This document shows positions 14,483 to 23,526 of a DNA stretch of 37,497 nucleotides, piece after piece (the stretch's first letter is position 1; each line of letters opens with the position of its first letter). The DNA is from Bryobacteraceae bacterium. GTDB lineage: Bacteria; Acidobacteriota; Terriglobia; Bryobacterales; Bryobacteraceae. Both the position numbers and the translations under genes were made by a program. The stretch is taken from positions 1 through 37,497 of the forward strand of contig JAICXC010000043.1 of NCBI GenBank assembly GCA_025980665.1, written 5' to 3'. Below the pieces are notes generated by a model that saw nothing but the letters and a program-made list of their open reading frames with translations, had not been told where the DNA came from and made no database searches.

Positions 14483-16957
14483 ATGTGCGTTTTCGTGCAG
14501 GACGTTCGCTACGCGGCCCGCCAGTTCCGCCGATCGCCCGGATTCTTCTGGGTGGCCGCCTTGCTGATCGCCCTCGGGGTAGCGGCGAATACTCAGATCT
14601 TCACGCTGGTCAATACGCTCTTGCTGCGGCCGCTTCCAGTCCGCGATCCACAGAATCTGGTCCAGCTCTTCGAGATTCGCCCAAAGGTGCCGGCGTACCC
14701 ATATTTCGACTATCCGCTGTACAAGCAACTCGCCAGCAAATCCTCCACGCTGTTCCAGGTAGCAGGGCAGATGGAATGGATCCTTCCTCTGGAGCGGAGC
14801 GCGAACACTGAGCGCAGTCATGTGTACGGCGTCACCGATAATTTCTTTAGCGACCTCGGCGTACGGCCCCTCGCGGGCCGGGTCTTAAGCAATGGTGACG
14901 ACCACGTTGCCATCCTTTCTTACGGGTACTGGGTTCGCAGCTTCGGACGTGATCCCAAGGCTGTAGGACAGATCGTGCGGCTCAAAGGCCACCCGTTCCA
15001 GATCGTGGGCATAGCGCCGGAGCAGTTTGACGGCACCATCGTGGACAGTGGTCCGGATTTGTGGGTCCCGTTCTCGAACTTTCTTGACTTTTCAGGTGTT
15101 CCCAATCCAAAGCTCGATAATTTTGTGATCGAGATCATCGCACGTCTGCGCCCCGGTGTTACGCGGGCGCAGGCGGAACAGGAAACTGCCGCCGTTTGGA
15201 CTCGCTATATCGCAGACGCCACCGCTCGCGATCCCAAAGACTACCAGGGCCGCAACAACGGCCGGCTGGAAGTGCGGTCGATCACTTACGGACTGTCACC
15301 TATTCGCGACCAGTCCCGCGTTGCTTTAATGTTGTTGCTAGCTGGAACGGGGTTGCTCCTGCTGATGGTCTGCGCCAATGTGGCGGGATTGCTGCTGGCT
15401 CGCGCCACCGCGCGCGAAAAAGAGACCGCAGTTCGACTGGCCGTAGGCGCCAGCCGTGGACGGATCGTTCGCCAGTGGCTTACCGAGAGTCTGCTACTGA
15501 CTGCAGTCGGCGGTGGAGCGGGCATCGCGGCCGCGTACGCGACCATGCCGCTGCTGGTGCATTGGCTGCCGCCCGCCCGCGGGATAGGCGTCGATCCCGC
15601 CGAGCTTCGGACGTTGTCGCTCGATCTTCATCCTGATCTTAGCGTCGTCGCCTTTTCGATCGCGGCGTGCGCGTTGACAGTGATTCTAACGGCCTCTGCT
15701 CCCGCCTGGCGCTCCTCACGCCACGATCTTTACATCGCGCTCAAGACCACCATAAGCGACAAACGGCACCAGCGATTTCAGTCCGCTTTGTGCGCGATTC
15801 AGGTTGCTCTTTGCACGATGCTGCTGATGTCCGCTGGTCTGATGGCGCGCAGCTTGTCCAACCTGCGCAACCTCAACACTGGTTTCGATGGCGATCACGT
15901 CGTAATTTTTTCGGTCGATCCGCACGTTCGCGGCTATGACGCCCAGCAAACCTGGTCCCTGCGGCAACGGTTGCTCGAGGGCGCGCGAACTTTGCCGGGA
16001 GTAGAAGCCGCCGCAATCGCCAACCGCGCTCTGATGCGCGGCATTGGCTTGGGCAACGATGCAATCTTCCCGGGGCAGAAGGGCGATGGAATTATCAACA
16101 CCAGCGTGAATGACGTCACCCCTGAATACTACGGCGTGATGGGCATTCGCCTGCTGCAAGGCCGCGGATTCGGCGAGGCGGACAGGGAGGAAGAGGGCAA
16201 GCTTACACACGTGATTGTGAACGATGCTTTCGTGCGACGCTTTCTTGCGGGCCAGAACCCCATTGGACGGCAGTTCGCCGCCTCCCTGTCCATCGGCAAG
16301 GAGTTCCAGCCTCAGTACGAAATTATCGGGGTAGTCAACGACACAAAGTACCGGTCGCTACGTGAAGCCCCGCCCCCGATCTTTTATGTATACACGTTCG
16401 GCCCCAAAGCGTATCCGGACGCATTCATCCTGCACGTCCGCACCCACGGCGACCCCCGCGCGATTATCCGGCCCATGCGCGAACTGCTACGATCGATCGA
16501 TTCGACCGTGCCGTTCTTCCAGGTAGCGACACTTTCCGAAGAAGTTGACCGTTCCTTGTGGCAGGAGCGGTTGCTGGTCGCGCTGACTACCTGCTTCGGT
16601 GTTTTTGCGATGACACTTTCAGCGATCGGACTATATGGAATCCTGGCTTATTTCGTGTCGGCCCGGCGGCGAGAAATTGGATTGCGCATGGCGCTGGGAG
16701 CGGAGTCGCGCCAAGTGATCTGGCTAGTCAGCCGCCGTGTGGTGCCGGCACTGGCGACCGGAACCCTTGCAGGAGCGGCTCTTTCATGGCTTGCCAGCAT
16801 ATGGATCCGGACCCTTCTCTACGGGGTGCAGCCTTTCGATCCCTGGTCGGCAAGTGCGGCGCTCGTTTTGCTGCTTGCGATCGGAATAGCCGCCGCGGCC
16901 GCGCCTGCTTTCCGCGCTGTCCGCGTGGATCCCGCCTCGACTCTGCGGCAGGAATAG
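14483..16957 (+). CDS. MacB/FtsX-type ABC transporter permease without ATPase
   Basis: An 824-residue inner-membrane protein of the duplicated-permease type seen in acidobacteria. It begins VQDVRYAARQFRRSPGFFWV, followed by a helix (AALLIALGVAANTQIF), a large periplasmic MacB_PCD domain (about 60-270), three helices (MLLLLAGTGLLLLMVCANVAG and on), then a second periplasmic region and the final FtsX triple helix (ALTTCFGVFAMTLSAIGLYG to the C-terminus). It ends VDPASTLRQE, the family's usual close. No ATPase gene is adjacent, so the partner is unknown. Unlike the permease at 37068 it lacks an N-terminal charged cytosolic domain. The ATG is 3 bases after GGG; an alternative GTG at 14489 would remove two residues. 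Confidence 0.92.
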   Translation: MCVFVQDVRYAARQFRRSPGFFWVAALLIALGVAANTQIFTLVNTLLLRPLPVRDPQNLVQLFEIRPKVPAYPYFDYPLYKQLASKSSTLFQVAGQMEWILPLERSANTERSHVYGVTDNFFSDLGVRPLAGRVLSNGDDHVAILSYGYWVRSFGRDPKAVGQIVRLKGHPFQIVGIAPEQFDGTIVDSGPDLWVPFSNFLDFSGVPNPKLDNFVIEIIARLRPGVTRAQAEQETAAVWTRYIADATARDPKDYQGRNNGRLEVRSITYGLSPIRDQSRVALMLLLAGTGLLLLMVCANVAGLLLARATAREKETAVRLAVGASRGRIVRQWLTESLLLTAVGGGAGIAAAYATMPLLVHWLPPARGIGVDPAELRTLSLDLHPDLSVVAFSIAACALTVILTASAPAWRSSRHDLYIALKTTISDKRHQRFQSALCAIQVALCTMLLMSAGLMARSLSNLRNLNTGFDGDHVVIFSVDPHVRGYDAQQTWSLRQRLLEGARTLPGVEAAAIANRALMRGIGLGNDAIFPGQKGDGIINTSVNDVTPEYYGVMGIRLLQGRGFGEADREEEGKLTHVIVNDAFVRRFLAGQNPIGRQFAASLSIGKEFQPQYEIIGVVNDTKYRSLREAPPPIFYVYTFGPKAYPDAFILHVRTHGDPRAIIRPMRELLRSIDSTVPFFQVATLSEEVDRSLWQERLLVALTTCFGVFAMTLSAIGLYGILAYFVSARRREIGLRMALGAESRQVIWLVSRRVVPALATGTLAGAALSWLASIWIRTLLYGVQPFDPWSASAALVLLLAIGIAAAAAPAFRAVRVDPASTLRQE

Positions 16958-16973
16958 AGATGACCCCTGGGAA

Positions 16974-17807
16974 TCAACGACTGACCCGCAGATAGATGGC
17001 CGCCGCCCGATAGCGAACCTTCTTGTTAGTATCGTCGAGAGCCGGAATTAATTGTGGCCGCCACCGCGCGTTTTGCGGCCGTGCGACCAGTTGGACCGCG
17101 GCGGCCCGCATGGACCAGTCGTCGTCAGAAAACGCCTCTTCGATGAGCGCGCGCACATCAGCCGATTTATCTGGCGCCAACAACAAGAGGGCCGTGGCTC
17201 TCGAGGAAAAGTTTTCATCGTTGAGGAGAGCGCTCATGGCCGAGATACCTGCACCCACGCCGGGGACAGGGATAAAACCTGCTCCCTGCTCTACAGCAAG
17301 GAAAAAGGCGGATCGAGGCGTCTTCATCCGGCGAATCAGACTCCGCAGCTTGACACGCAGGGGATTGGACTCGGCCTTTTGCTCTTTTTCGACCACTGCA
17401 ATTAGCGTCGATTTTCCCGCGGCATCATGCAAACGATACAAGGCTCGCGCGGCAGCGAATACCACTTCGGCGACGTCATCGTTGAGCGCCGCTTCGGCGG
17501 CTGGAGTCAGCTTCTTGTCTCCCAGTTCACCCGCGGTGTCTAGGGCGGCCTGGCGCACATAGCTGTCGGCGTCCTTAATCAGCGACGTCACAAGTGTATT
17601 TACTGGATCGGACGCGCGGCCCAGACTAAGGGCGACAGCTACTTGCCGCCGCGTATCCGGATCACGGTCGATTGCGCCATTTTTCAGTACTTCCAAAGCG
17701 TGTGCCTTTTCTGCTACAGCCGGCTTCGATCCTCCGGCAGGAACCTGGCACAACATCGTGACCATTGACAATAACGCCAGAGCTGTGAGCATTGGACCTC
17801 TCGACAT
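16974..17807 (-). CDS. Exported HEAT-repeat protein
   Basis: A 277-residue protein with an N-terminal signal-like segment (MLTALALLSMVTMLCQVPAG) and then repeating pairs of helices of HEAT/PBS-lyase type, such as DPDTRRQVAVALSLGR, DADSYVRQAALDTAGELGD, DDVAEVVFAAARALYRLHD and DTNKKVRYRAAAIYLRV. Such scaffolds bind other proteins; no catalytic motif is visible. Its first repeat block is separated from the last by a Gly-rich loop (FIPVPGVGAGISAM). An internal ATG at 17792 has GAGAGG just ahead and may be the true start. It lies 33 bp after the TonB-receptor stop, so it may be co-transcribed with it, and converges on the permease gene with a 16-bp gap. Confidence 0.85.
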   Translation of the reverse strand: MSRGPMLTALALLSMVTMLCQVPAGGSKPAVAEKAHALEVLKNGAIDRDPDTRRQVAVALSLGRASDPVNTLVTSLIKDADSYVRQAALDTAGELGDKKLTPAAEAALNDDVAEVVFAAARALYRLHDAAGKSTLIAVVEKEQKAESNPLRVKLRSLIRRMKTPRSAFFLAVEQGAGFIPVPGVGAGISAMSALLNDENFSSRATALLLLAPDKSADVRALIEEAFSDDDWSMRAAAVQLVARPQNARWRPQLIPALDDTNKKVRYRAAAIYLRVSR

Positions 17808-17840
17808 GCTTGCCAGAGCAAGTTATTTGCCAACGTGGCT

Positions 17841-20165
17841 TCAGAACTCAAACAGCACGCCGGCTGAGGGCAGAATCGGAAACATACTGAAGAAGTTGGG
17901 ATAGGTCTGGGTCGTAACACTATCGTATGGACCCGGCGAATCAAAATCGCGATTGTGGTGATTGGTCAGATTAATCACCTCGGCAAAGAGCGTCGCTTTG
18001 GACTTTTTGTGCACGTAGGCTTTATTCAGCCGCAGATCCGTGCGCTGATAATCGGGCGCGCGCAGGCTATTGCGGTTCGCCGTGAGAAAGTAGGCGGTTC
18101 CATCCTGACGATAGAAGCCCGGCAAGGGCATACCGCTGCCATAGGTAAAGCGGGCGCTGACATTGACAGTGGGGCGCAGACGGCGGCTGACGTACGCATT
18201 GAAGGTGTGGCGCTGGTCGTAGTCGGACGGGAAGCGGACGCCTAAATCGCCGTCGCTGATCTCCGCATGCCCATAAGCGTAGGAAATCCACCCGGTGAAC
18301 CCGTTCGCGGTCCGCCGCTGCAGAAAGATTTGCGCGCCACGGGAATAGCCCCGCTCGGAATTCCGCAACGGCGCATTCGGCACGGCGTCGAAGATGCTTC
18401 CGTTCAGGAGCAGGCGTGGATCGAGCAAGGGCCGGGCGAGAAGATCGCGATCCTGCCGATCGTAAAATTCCATTCGCAGCCGCGTGCGCTCATCTAGACT
18501 CTGCTCTATCACGGCTTCATAATGGGTCGCCCGCTCCGGCAACAAAGGACCGTGCGTGAAAATCGAGAAGATCTGGTTCAATTCGGGGAACTGAGCATAC
18601 TGGCCCCAGTCTAGCTGCACGTGCGTTCTTTTTAACGGCGCAAACGATGCGCTGGCATATGGCGAGGTCACCTGCACCGGGCTTTGGCTGAACTCGTCCT
18701 GACGCACACCCGCAGTCAGATGGATCCGGTCGGAGGCGAGACCGTAGGATTGCTGCACATACCCGCCGGCACGGTTTCCGGTGCCGCGAAAAACATCCTG
18801 TGACGGCACTTGCAGCGGCGTGAACACGAACTGGAGAGTGGAACCTTCCTGCCGCAGTTGCCGGAACAAACCGCCAAAGTCCAACGTGTTCTTTCCAGGC
18901 TTGTCGGATAACCACGAGACACTGACGTCTCCATGCCAGGTCCACTCGCCATAGGATTGACGATTGAGCAACGCTTCGTAACGATTTTCCACGTCACCCC
19001 GTTCCCGGGACCACGCCAGGTGGTTGCTGATTAGGACGCGTTCGTTGGGAGCGTAACGCGAACCCAGGTTAAGGAGACTGAAACGAAATCCCCTGGTCAT
19101 TACGGTGTTCAAACCCAGCTCACTCCGGAAAGGGGTGCGGTCGACGCCTGAGGCGCCCTCCACATCGCTGAGGCTGATGGTGTGTTTGGAGGTCAGATCA
19201 TAGGTGAGCCGGGCTTCCCCGTCGGTGAAACCGAAGGTCAGGGGCGGCTGATCGCCGAAATCGATCCGATTGAGGATGTAATCCAGATAGCTTTTGCGGA
19301 ATGAAACGATCCATGACCCGCGCTGCTTCTTGCCGAGAGGTCCTTCAAAAAGCGCGCCGGCATTCGAAGCGCTGGCTTCCAAGCGTCCCTGTAACTGCTG
19401 GCGATTGCCTTCCCGGGTGTCGACGGCCAGAATTCCCGCCGTGCGATCGGAATAGCGGACCGGCCATGCGCCCTCGTACAAGGTCATGTCATCCGTCATG
19501 TCGCCGTTAAAGATGGTCAGCGAGCCATCGCCGGATTGTCCGTCAGTGGTGTGAAAGGGCGAATGCAGCAGAACCCCGTCCAAGTACAGACCGATGCGGT
19601 CGAAAGGGGCGCCACGCAGTGAGAACTCCGAGTCGAAATCGTTGTTGGAGGTGACACCGGGCAGGCTCTGCACGGCACGCAGAGGGTCGTCGGCGAGTAC
19701 GCTGGCCAGGTTCTTGCGTTCCTCGCCCTGCAGAGTGATAGACGATGCCGCGGCCACGGGAGCCACGCCGAACGCGCCTCCCGAAACGACCACGGTGTCC
19801 TTACGTTGATCCATCGACGAGGTCAGTGCAATATCAAAATTCTTCGACTCTCCCGCGGCTATAGTAAATTCCTGGTGGACGAGATAGTATCCAACGGTGG
19901 TCGTCTGCAGCACGTAACTTCCGGGGGGGATTCCGGTGATGCTGAACGTGCCATCCGCGCCAGTCACCGCGCGCAAAGGCGTATTTGCACTTGACACGTT
20001 TGTATTTAGCGACGCGGAATCCTGGATCTGCACCTGCGCCAAGCTCAGCGGCTCATTGTCGCGCGAGCTGACCACGCGGCCGCGAATTTCACCCGTCTCC
20101 ACCTGCGCAGCGCCGATAATTGCCGCGAACAAGAGCGCGAGTACCGGACGCATATCGGCTTTCAT
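17841..20165 (-). CDS. TonB-dependent outer-membrane receptor with CarboxypepD_reg domain
   Basis: A 774-residue protein. A signal peptide (LALLFAAIIGAAQ) is followed by a carboxypeptidase regulatory-like beta domain (about 25-110: GEIRGRVVSSRDNEPLSLAQ, GTFSITGIPPGSYVLQTTT), a plug domain (about 140-260: DDPLRAVQSLPGVTS, FSLRGAPFDRIGLYLDG) and a long 22-strand-type barrel. It ends in Phe (GVLFEF), as outer-membrane barrels do. The plug/barrel type is that of SusC-like and acidobacterial receptors that import large ligands or saccharides using TonB-ExbBD energy; the ligand is unknown. No TonB-box is obvious. The ATG sits 41 bp from the divergent apaG start, so the promoters overlap. Confidence 0.93.
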   Translation of the reverse strand: MKADMRPVLALLFAAIIGAAQVETGEIRGRVVSSRDNEPLSLAQVQIQDSASLNTNVSSANTPLRAVTGADGTFSITGIPPGSYVLQTTTVGYYLVHQEFTIAAGESKNFDIALTSSMDQRKDTVVVSGGAFGVAPVAAASSITLQGEERKNLASVLADDPLRAVQSLPGVTSNNDFDSEFSLRGAPFDRIGLYLDGVLLHSPFHTTDGQSGDGSLTIFNGDMTDDMTLYEGAWPVRYSDRTAGILAVDTREGNRQQLQGRLEASASNAGALFEGPLGKKQRGSWIVSFRKSYLDYILNRIDFGDQPPLTFGFTDGEARLTYDLTSKHTISLSDVEGASGVDRTPFRSELGLNTVMTRGFRFSLLNLGSRYAPNERVLISNHLAWSRERGDVENRYEALLNRQSYGEWTWHGDVSVSWLSDKPGKNTLDFGGLFRQLRQEGSTLQFVFTPLQVPSQDVFRGTGNRAGGYVQQSYGLASDRIHLTAGVRQDEFSQSPVQVTSPYASASFAPLKRTHVQLDWGQYAQFPELNQIFSIFTHGPLLPERATHYEAVIEQSLDERTRLRMEFYDRQDRDLLARPLLDPRLLLNGSIFDAVPNAPLRNSERGYSRGAQIFLQRRTANGFTGWISYAYGHAEISDGDLGVRFPSDYDQRHTFNAYVSRRLRPTVNVSARFTYGSGMPLPGFYRQDGTAYFLTANRNSLRAPDYQRTDLRLNKAYVHKKSKATLFAEVINLTNHHNRDFDSPGPYDSVTTQTYPNFFSMFPILPSAGVLFEF

Positions 20166-20206
20166 TATCGCTAATACGACGGCCCTGCTATCCTGGTGGT
20201 TTCAAT

Positions 20207-20620
20207 ATGCCGAATTTAAATTCGGAAACCGCGCCGATGTCCGAAGCCGTCACCCACGGCATCCGCGTTGAGGTGTTGTGCCGGTACGCGCCTGAGAACT
20301 CGAGGCCGCTGCACCGCGACTGGGTGTTTCAGTACACCGTCCGCATCACCAATCAGAGCGATGAAACGGTTCAGCTCGTCAGCCGCCACTGGATCATCAC
20401 CGACGGGCTGGAGCACATCGAGGAAGTGAAAGGTCCTGGCGTGGTGGGCGAGCAGCCGGTCCTGGCGCCGGGCGAGTCTTTCAAATACTCTTCTTGGTGC
20501 CCCCTTCCAACACCCACCGGCGTGATGCGCGGCACGTATCAGATGGTTCGGCCCGGTGGCGACCCGTTCGATATCGAAATCGCTCCCTTCGGGATGCGGG
20601 CTAAACAGACCATTCACTAG
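20207..20620 (+). CDS. apaG: ApaG domain protein
   Basis: A 137-residue beta-sandwich protein of the ApaG family (fibronectin-III-like fold). Core motifs seen are VFQYTVRITNQSDETVQLVS, HWIITDGLEHIEEVKGPGV, GEQPVLAPGESFKYSSWCPL and MRGTYQMV. ApaG is linked to Mg/Co homeostasis and diadenosine-tetraphosphate metabolism in other bacteria, but its reaction is not settled. The ATG at 20207 has GGTGG 9 bases upstream; a second Met at 20237 (MSEAVTHG) matches the usual length of about 125 residues better and could be the true start. The downstream phosphatase gene begins 16 bases after the stop. Confidence 0.93.
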   Translation: MPNLNSETAPMSEAVTHGIRVEVLCRYAPENSRPLHRDWVFQYTVRITNQSDETVQLVSRHWIITDGLEHIEEVKGPGVVGEQPVLAPGESFKYSSWCPLPTPTGVMRGTYQMVRPGGDPFDIEIAPFGMRAKQTIH

Positions 20621-20635
20621 CAGTACAATGGCCGT

Positions 20636-21229
20636 GTGATACGGACGCTTTCCTTTCTTGCTCTGGTCCTTACAAGTACTGCAAACGCGCAGCAGCTTCA
20701 GGGCGATGCGCTCGTTAAAGCCCTGCGGCAGGGCGGCTACGTCATCGTCATGCGTCACGCCAGTTCGCCGCGCGATGTGCCCGACAAGGCAGCGGCCAAT
20801 CCCGACAACGTCAAACCGGAGCGCCAACTGGATCCGGAAGGCCGGGCCAGCGCGACGGCCATGGGGAAGGCGCTACGCGACCTGAAGATTCCCATCGGCG
20901 CGGTTCTCACCAGCCCGACGTATCGCGCGCTTGAAACCATCCGTTACGCGCAGTTCGGCAATCCCCAGACGTTTCCGGAACTGGGGGACAACGGTCAAAG
21001 CATGAGCGGCGGTACTGAAGCGCAGGCAACGTGGCTGCGAAAGAAGGTAACGGAGTTACCGAAGGGGACGAATACGCTCATCGTCACGCACATGCCGAAT
21101 ATGTCGCGTGCGTTTCCGGAATCGACGGCGAATTTGGCGGATGGCGAGGCCATGATATTTGGCAAGAGCGGTGTAGTGGCGCGAGTCAAAATCGAGGACT
21201 GGCCGAAGTTGGCAGGAAGATCGCGATGA
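20636..21229 (+). CDS. Exported histidine-phosphatase-superfamily protein
   Basis: A 197-residue protein with a signal peptide (MIRTLSFLALVLTSTANAQ) and the phosphatase core: VIVMRHASSPRD holds the catalytic Arg-His pair, LDPEGRASATAMGKALRDL follows, VLTSPTYRALETIRYAQFG holds the second Arg, and IVTHMPNMSRAF the second His. The signal peptide places it in the periplasm or cell surface, so it is probably not glycolytic phosphoglycerate mutase but a phosphatase of an outside phosphorylated metabolite (inference). Start codon is GTG, without a Shine-Dalgarno sequence; TACAAT lies 6 bases before it. Its stop overlaps the start of the hydrolase gene (ATGA). Confidence 0.87.
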   Translation: MIRTLSFLALVLTSTANAQQLQGDALVKALRQGGYVIVMRHASSPRDVPDKAAANPDNVKPERQLDPEGRASATAMGKALRDLKIPIGAVLTSPTYRALETIRYAQFGNPQTFPELGDNGQSMSGGTEAQATWLRKKVTELPKGTNTLIVTHMPNMSRAFPESTANLADGEAMIFGKSGVVARVKIEDWPKLAGRSR

Positions 21230-22253
21230 AACTCTTTAAGTGGATGTTGATTTTGACTGTGCCGCTCCTTCCGAGCACGGCTCAACAAGCGCAAAAACCG
21301 CTGACGCTCGCAAGCCAGGGCAGTTTTTTCGTTGGCGGCGAGTACAAGACCATGCCCGCCAATGGTCGAGGAGCACCAGGCGAGATCACCGTCAACCAGA
21401 TGATGTCCAGTACCAGATCCCGGTAAATGGCGCGCAGCACGTTCCGGTCGTCATGGTCCATGGATGCTGTCTGAGCAGCAAGACCTGGGAGACAACTCCC
21501 GACGGGCGCATGGGGTGGAACGAGTATTTCGTGCGCAAGGACCATTCGGTGTACATGGCGGATCAGGTTTCACGCGCTCGCTCGGGCTTCGATCCGTCCA
21601 CGATCAATGCAGTCAAGGCGGGAACACTTCCTCCCGCCCAGTTGCCTAATGTGCTCGCGGCGACCCATCAGACAGCCTGGACGATTTTTCGCTTCGGCCC
21701 GAAATTCGGGGTGCCTTTCCCGGACGAACAATTCCCTGTAGAAGCTCTGGATGAGCTCTACAAGCAGATGATTCCGGATCTCAACTCGACGTTGCCGAAT
21801 CCGAATCCAACTTGGACGAACATGGCGGCGCTGGCGGTAAAGCTGAACGGCGCCATCCTCATGGGACATTCCGAGTCAGGATTCTTCCCGGAGCAGGCGG
21901 CGCTCATCGATCCTGCCGGTATTAAAGGGCTCATCTCGATCGAAATGCCCTGTCCGGAGCTGAAGCCCGCGGAGATTGCGACGATCGCGAAAATCCCGAC
22001 GCTGGTGATGTTCGGCGACCACCTGGGCGACGTTCAGGGCGGCATCGCTAGCTGGCCGGCGTCGTTTGAAAGCTGCAATAAGTTCGTGCAGCAACTGAAG
22101 GACAAAGGTGGCGACGCCGAGATGATGTCTCTTCCCAAGATGGGGATCAAGGGCAACAGCCACATGCTGATGCAAGACCGGAATAATCTCCAGCTGGCGG
22201 ACCTGATCCTGACTTGGATCGATGGTCACGTTGAAAAGAAAAAGAGCCGTTGA
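21226..22253 (+). pseudogene. Alpha/beta hydrolase split by a frameshift
   Basis: The ATG at 21226 has a good ribosome site (AGGAAG) and overlaps the preceding stop. Its frame encodes a signal peptide and LTLASQGSFFVGGEYKTMP then GEITVNQM, but stops at 21424-21426. The match continues in the frame ending at 22253: VQYQIPVNGAQHVPVVMVHG then CCLSSKTWETTPDGRMGWNEY. One missing base near 21400-21404 would join the halves. The second part carries the nucleophile Ser in GHSESGFFPEQA and the catalytic His in GNSHMLM, plus the acid near FGDHLGD. A full product would be an exported esterase/lipase-like hydrolase of about 342 residues. A sequencing error is possible as the cause; slippage is not evident. 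Confidence 0.78.
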
Positions 22254-22274
22254 CACGCGTTCTACACTGAGGAC

Positions 22275-22538
22275 ATGCCTGACTGTTCTCATCTCGACCA
22301 GATCAAAAACGTCAAGCCTCACACTCGCGGATGCGAGGAATGCCTGAAAATGGGTGACACCTGGGTTCATCTGCGCCTGTGCCTGATCTGCGGCCACGTG
22401 GGCTGCTGCGATTCCTCCAAGAACAAACACGCGACCAAGCACTTTCATGCCACCAAGCACCCCATCGTGCGGTCTATCGAACCGGGCGAGGATTGGGCCT
22501 GGTGCTATGTAGACGAGGTCATGCTTGAATCCGTCTGA
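22275..22538 (+). CDS. UBP-type zinc-finger protein
   Basis: An 87-residue protein that is almost wholly a ZnF-UBP domain: Cys4-x-His6 at the start, TRGCEECLKMGDTWVHLRLC, ICGHVGCCDSSKNKHATKHF and HATKHPIVRSIEPG, giving the expected Cys/His ligands for two or three zinc ions. In eukaryotes this fold binds free C-terminal Gly-Gly of ubiquitin; stand-alone bacterial copies exist but their partner is unknown. A TACACT hexamer ends 6 bases before the ATG. The 3' end overlaps the DUF5996 gene, so the two probably work or at least are made together. Confidence 0.93.
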   Translation: MPDCSHLDQIKNVKPHTRGCEECLKMGDTWVHLRLCLICGHVGCCDSSKNKHATKHFHATKHPIVRSIEPGEDWAWCYVDEVMLESV

Positions 22539-23415
22539 TTGGCCGGCGCTGCCGTTTGCGGAGTGGGAGAAGACCTGCGACACGCTGCACATGTGGACGC
22601 AGATCGTCGGCAAGACGCGGATGGCTCTGACGCCGCTCGAAAACCACTGGTGGAACGTCGTGTTCTACGTTACTCCGCGCGGACTCAGCACCTCGGCGAT
22701 TCCCTGGGAAAACGGCTCATTCTCAATAGAATTCGACTTGGTGACTCATCAGCTGCTGTTCTATAACAGCGCGGGCGTACAGCACTGCATGCGCCTGTTC
22801 CCGCGATCCGTAGCCGATTTTTATGCGGAGTATATGGCGGCCCTGAAGTCTCTGGGGGTTGAGGTGAAAATTTACAAGGTCCCCTCCGAATTTGACGATC
22901 TGACGCCGTTCGACCAGGATCAACACCACGCGTCCTATGACACCGAATACGTGGAGCGATTCCGCCGAATCCTGGTGAACTCCGATCGCATCTTAAAGCA
23001 GTTTCGGTCGCGGTTCCTGGGTAAATCCAGCCCTGTGCATTTTTTCTGGGGATCTTTCGATCTGGCGGTGACACGATTCTCAGGGCGCCGCGCCCCGGAA
23101 CGCGAAGGCGCGGATCATATGACGCGCGAAGCGTATTCGCACGAAGTCACTAGCTGCGGGTTCTGGCCGGGTAACCGCATTTTTCCGCATGCGGCTTTTT
23201 ATGCGTATAGCGCGCCCGTGCCGGCGGGGTTGGAGAAGGAGCCGGTCCGTCCCGCCGCCGCGGGATGGAACGCACAGCTCGGCGAGTTTATCTTCCAGTA
23301 CGAAGACGCTCGCAAAGAGGCTTCGCCCGATCAGGTGATTCTCGATTTCTGCCAGAGCGCGTATGAGGCCGGTGCGAAGCTGGCGCAGTGGGATCGGACC
23401 AGCCTGGAGCGCTAG
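22525..23415 (+). CDS. DUF5996-family protein
   Basis: A 296-residue protein of unknown function matching the DUF5996 family as I recall it. Typical stretches are WPALPFAEWEKTCDTLHMWT, NHWWNVVFYVTPRGLST, FSIEFDLVTHQLLF, VHFFWGSFDLAVTRFSGR and HEVTSCGFWPG. It is rich in Trp/His/Phe and lacks any signal peptide, so it is cytosolic. TTG at 22525 is the start, within the 3' end of the zinc-finger gene (14-base overlap). Downstream lies a good hairpin-plus-T-run, so the two-gene unit ends here. No catalytic residues are known to me. Confidence 0.87.
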   Translation: MNPSDWPALPFAEWEKTCDTLHMWTQIVGKTRMALTPLENHWWNVVFYVTPRGLSTSAIPWENGSFSIEFDLVTHQLLFYNSAGVQHCMRLFPRSVADFYAEYMAALKSLGVEVKIYKVPSEFDDLTPFDQDQHHASYDTEYVERFRRILVNSDRILKQFRSRFLGKSSPVHFFWGSFDLAVTRFSGRRAPEREGADHMTREAYSHEVTSCGFWPGNRIFPHAAFYAYSAPVPAGLEKEPVRPAAAGWNAQLGEFIFQYEDARKEASPDQVILDFCQSAYEAGAKLAQWDRTSLER

Positions 23416-23430
23416 TAGAGAACCGGTAAC

Positions 23431-23461
23431 GTCCGCCGTGAACGCCGGACCTGCTTTTCTT
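23431..23461 (+). terminator. Probable intrinsic terminator after the DUF5996 gene
   Basis: GTCCG (23431-23435) pairs with CGGAC (23446-23450), with an inner CG/CG pair after one mismatch and TGAA loop. TTTTCTT follows at 23455-23461. It lies 16 bases after the stop codon at 23415. Confidence 0.6.
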
Positions 23462-23511
23462 AACACAGGGTTAGCGGCTTGGAGCGACGTAAAACGCTTG
23501 CACGACGGCTG

Positions 23512-23517
23512 TACAAT
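23512..23517 (+). promoter_or_regulatory. Possible -10 box, TACAAT, close to a start codon
   Basis: TACAAT ends 9 bases before the ATG at 23527. The upstream -35 region is weak. Listed as one example of the near-start -10 pattern. Confidence 0.35.
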
Positions 23518-23526
23518 CGGTCCGCG

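Noticed and set aside
21395..21430. Programmed ribosomal frameshift in the hydrolase
   Set aside because: No slippery heptamer or clear stem follows the junction, and the family is not known for it; a mutation or a sequencing error is simpler.
22250..22268. TTGACA followed by TACACT as a promoter for the zinc-finger gene
   Set aside because: The spacer is only 7 bases, too short for a sigma-70 promoter; only the near-start hexamer is counted.
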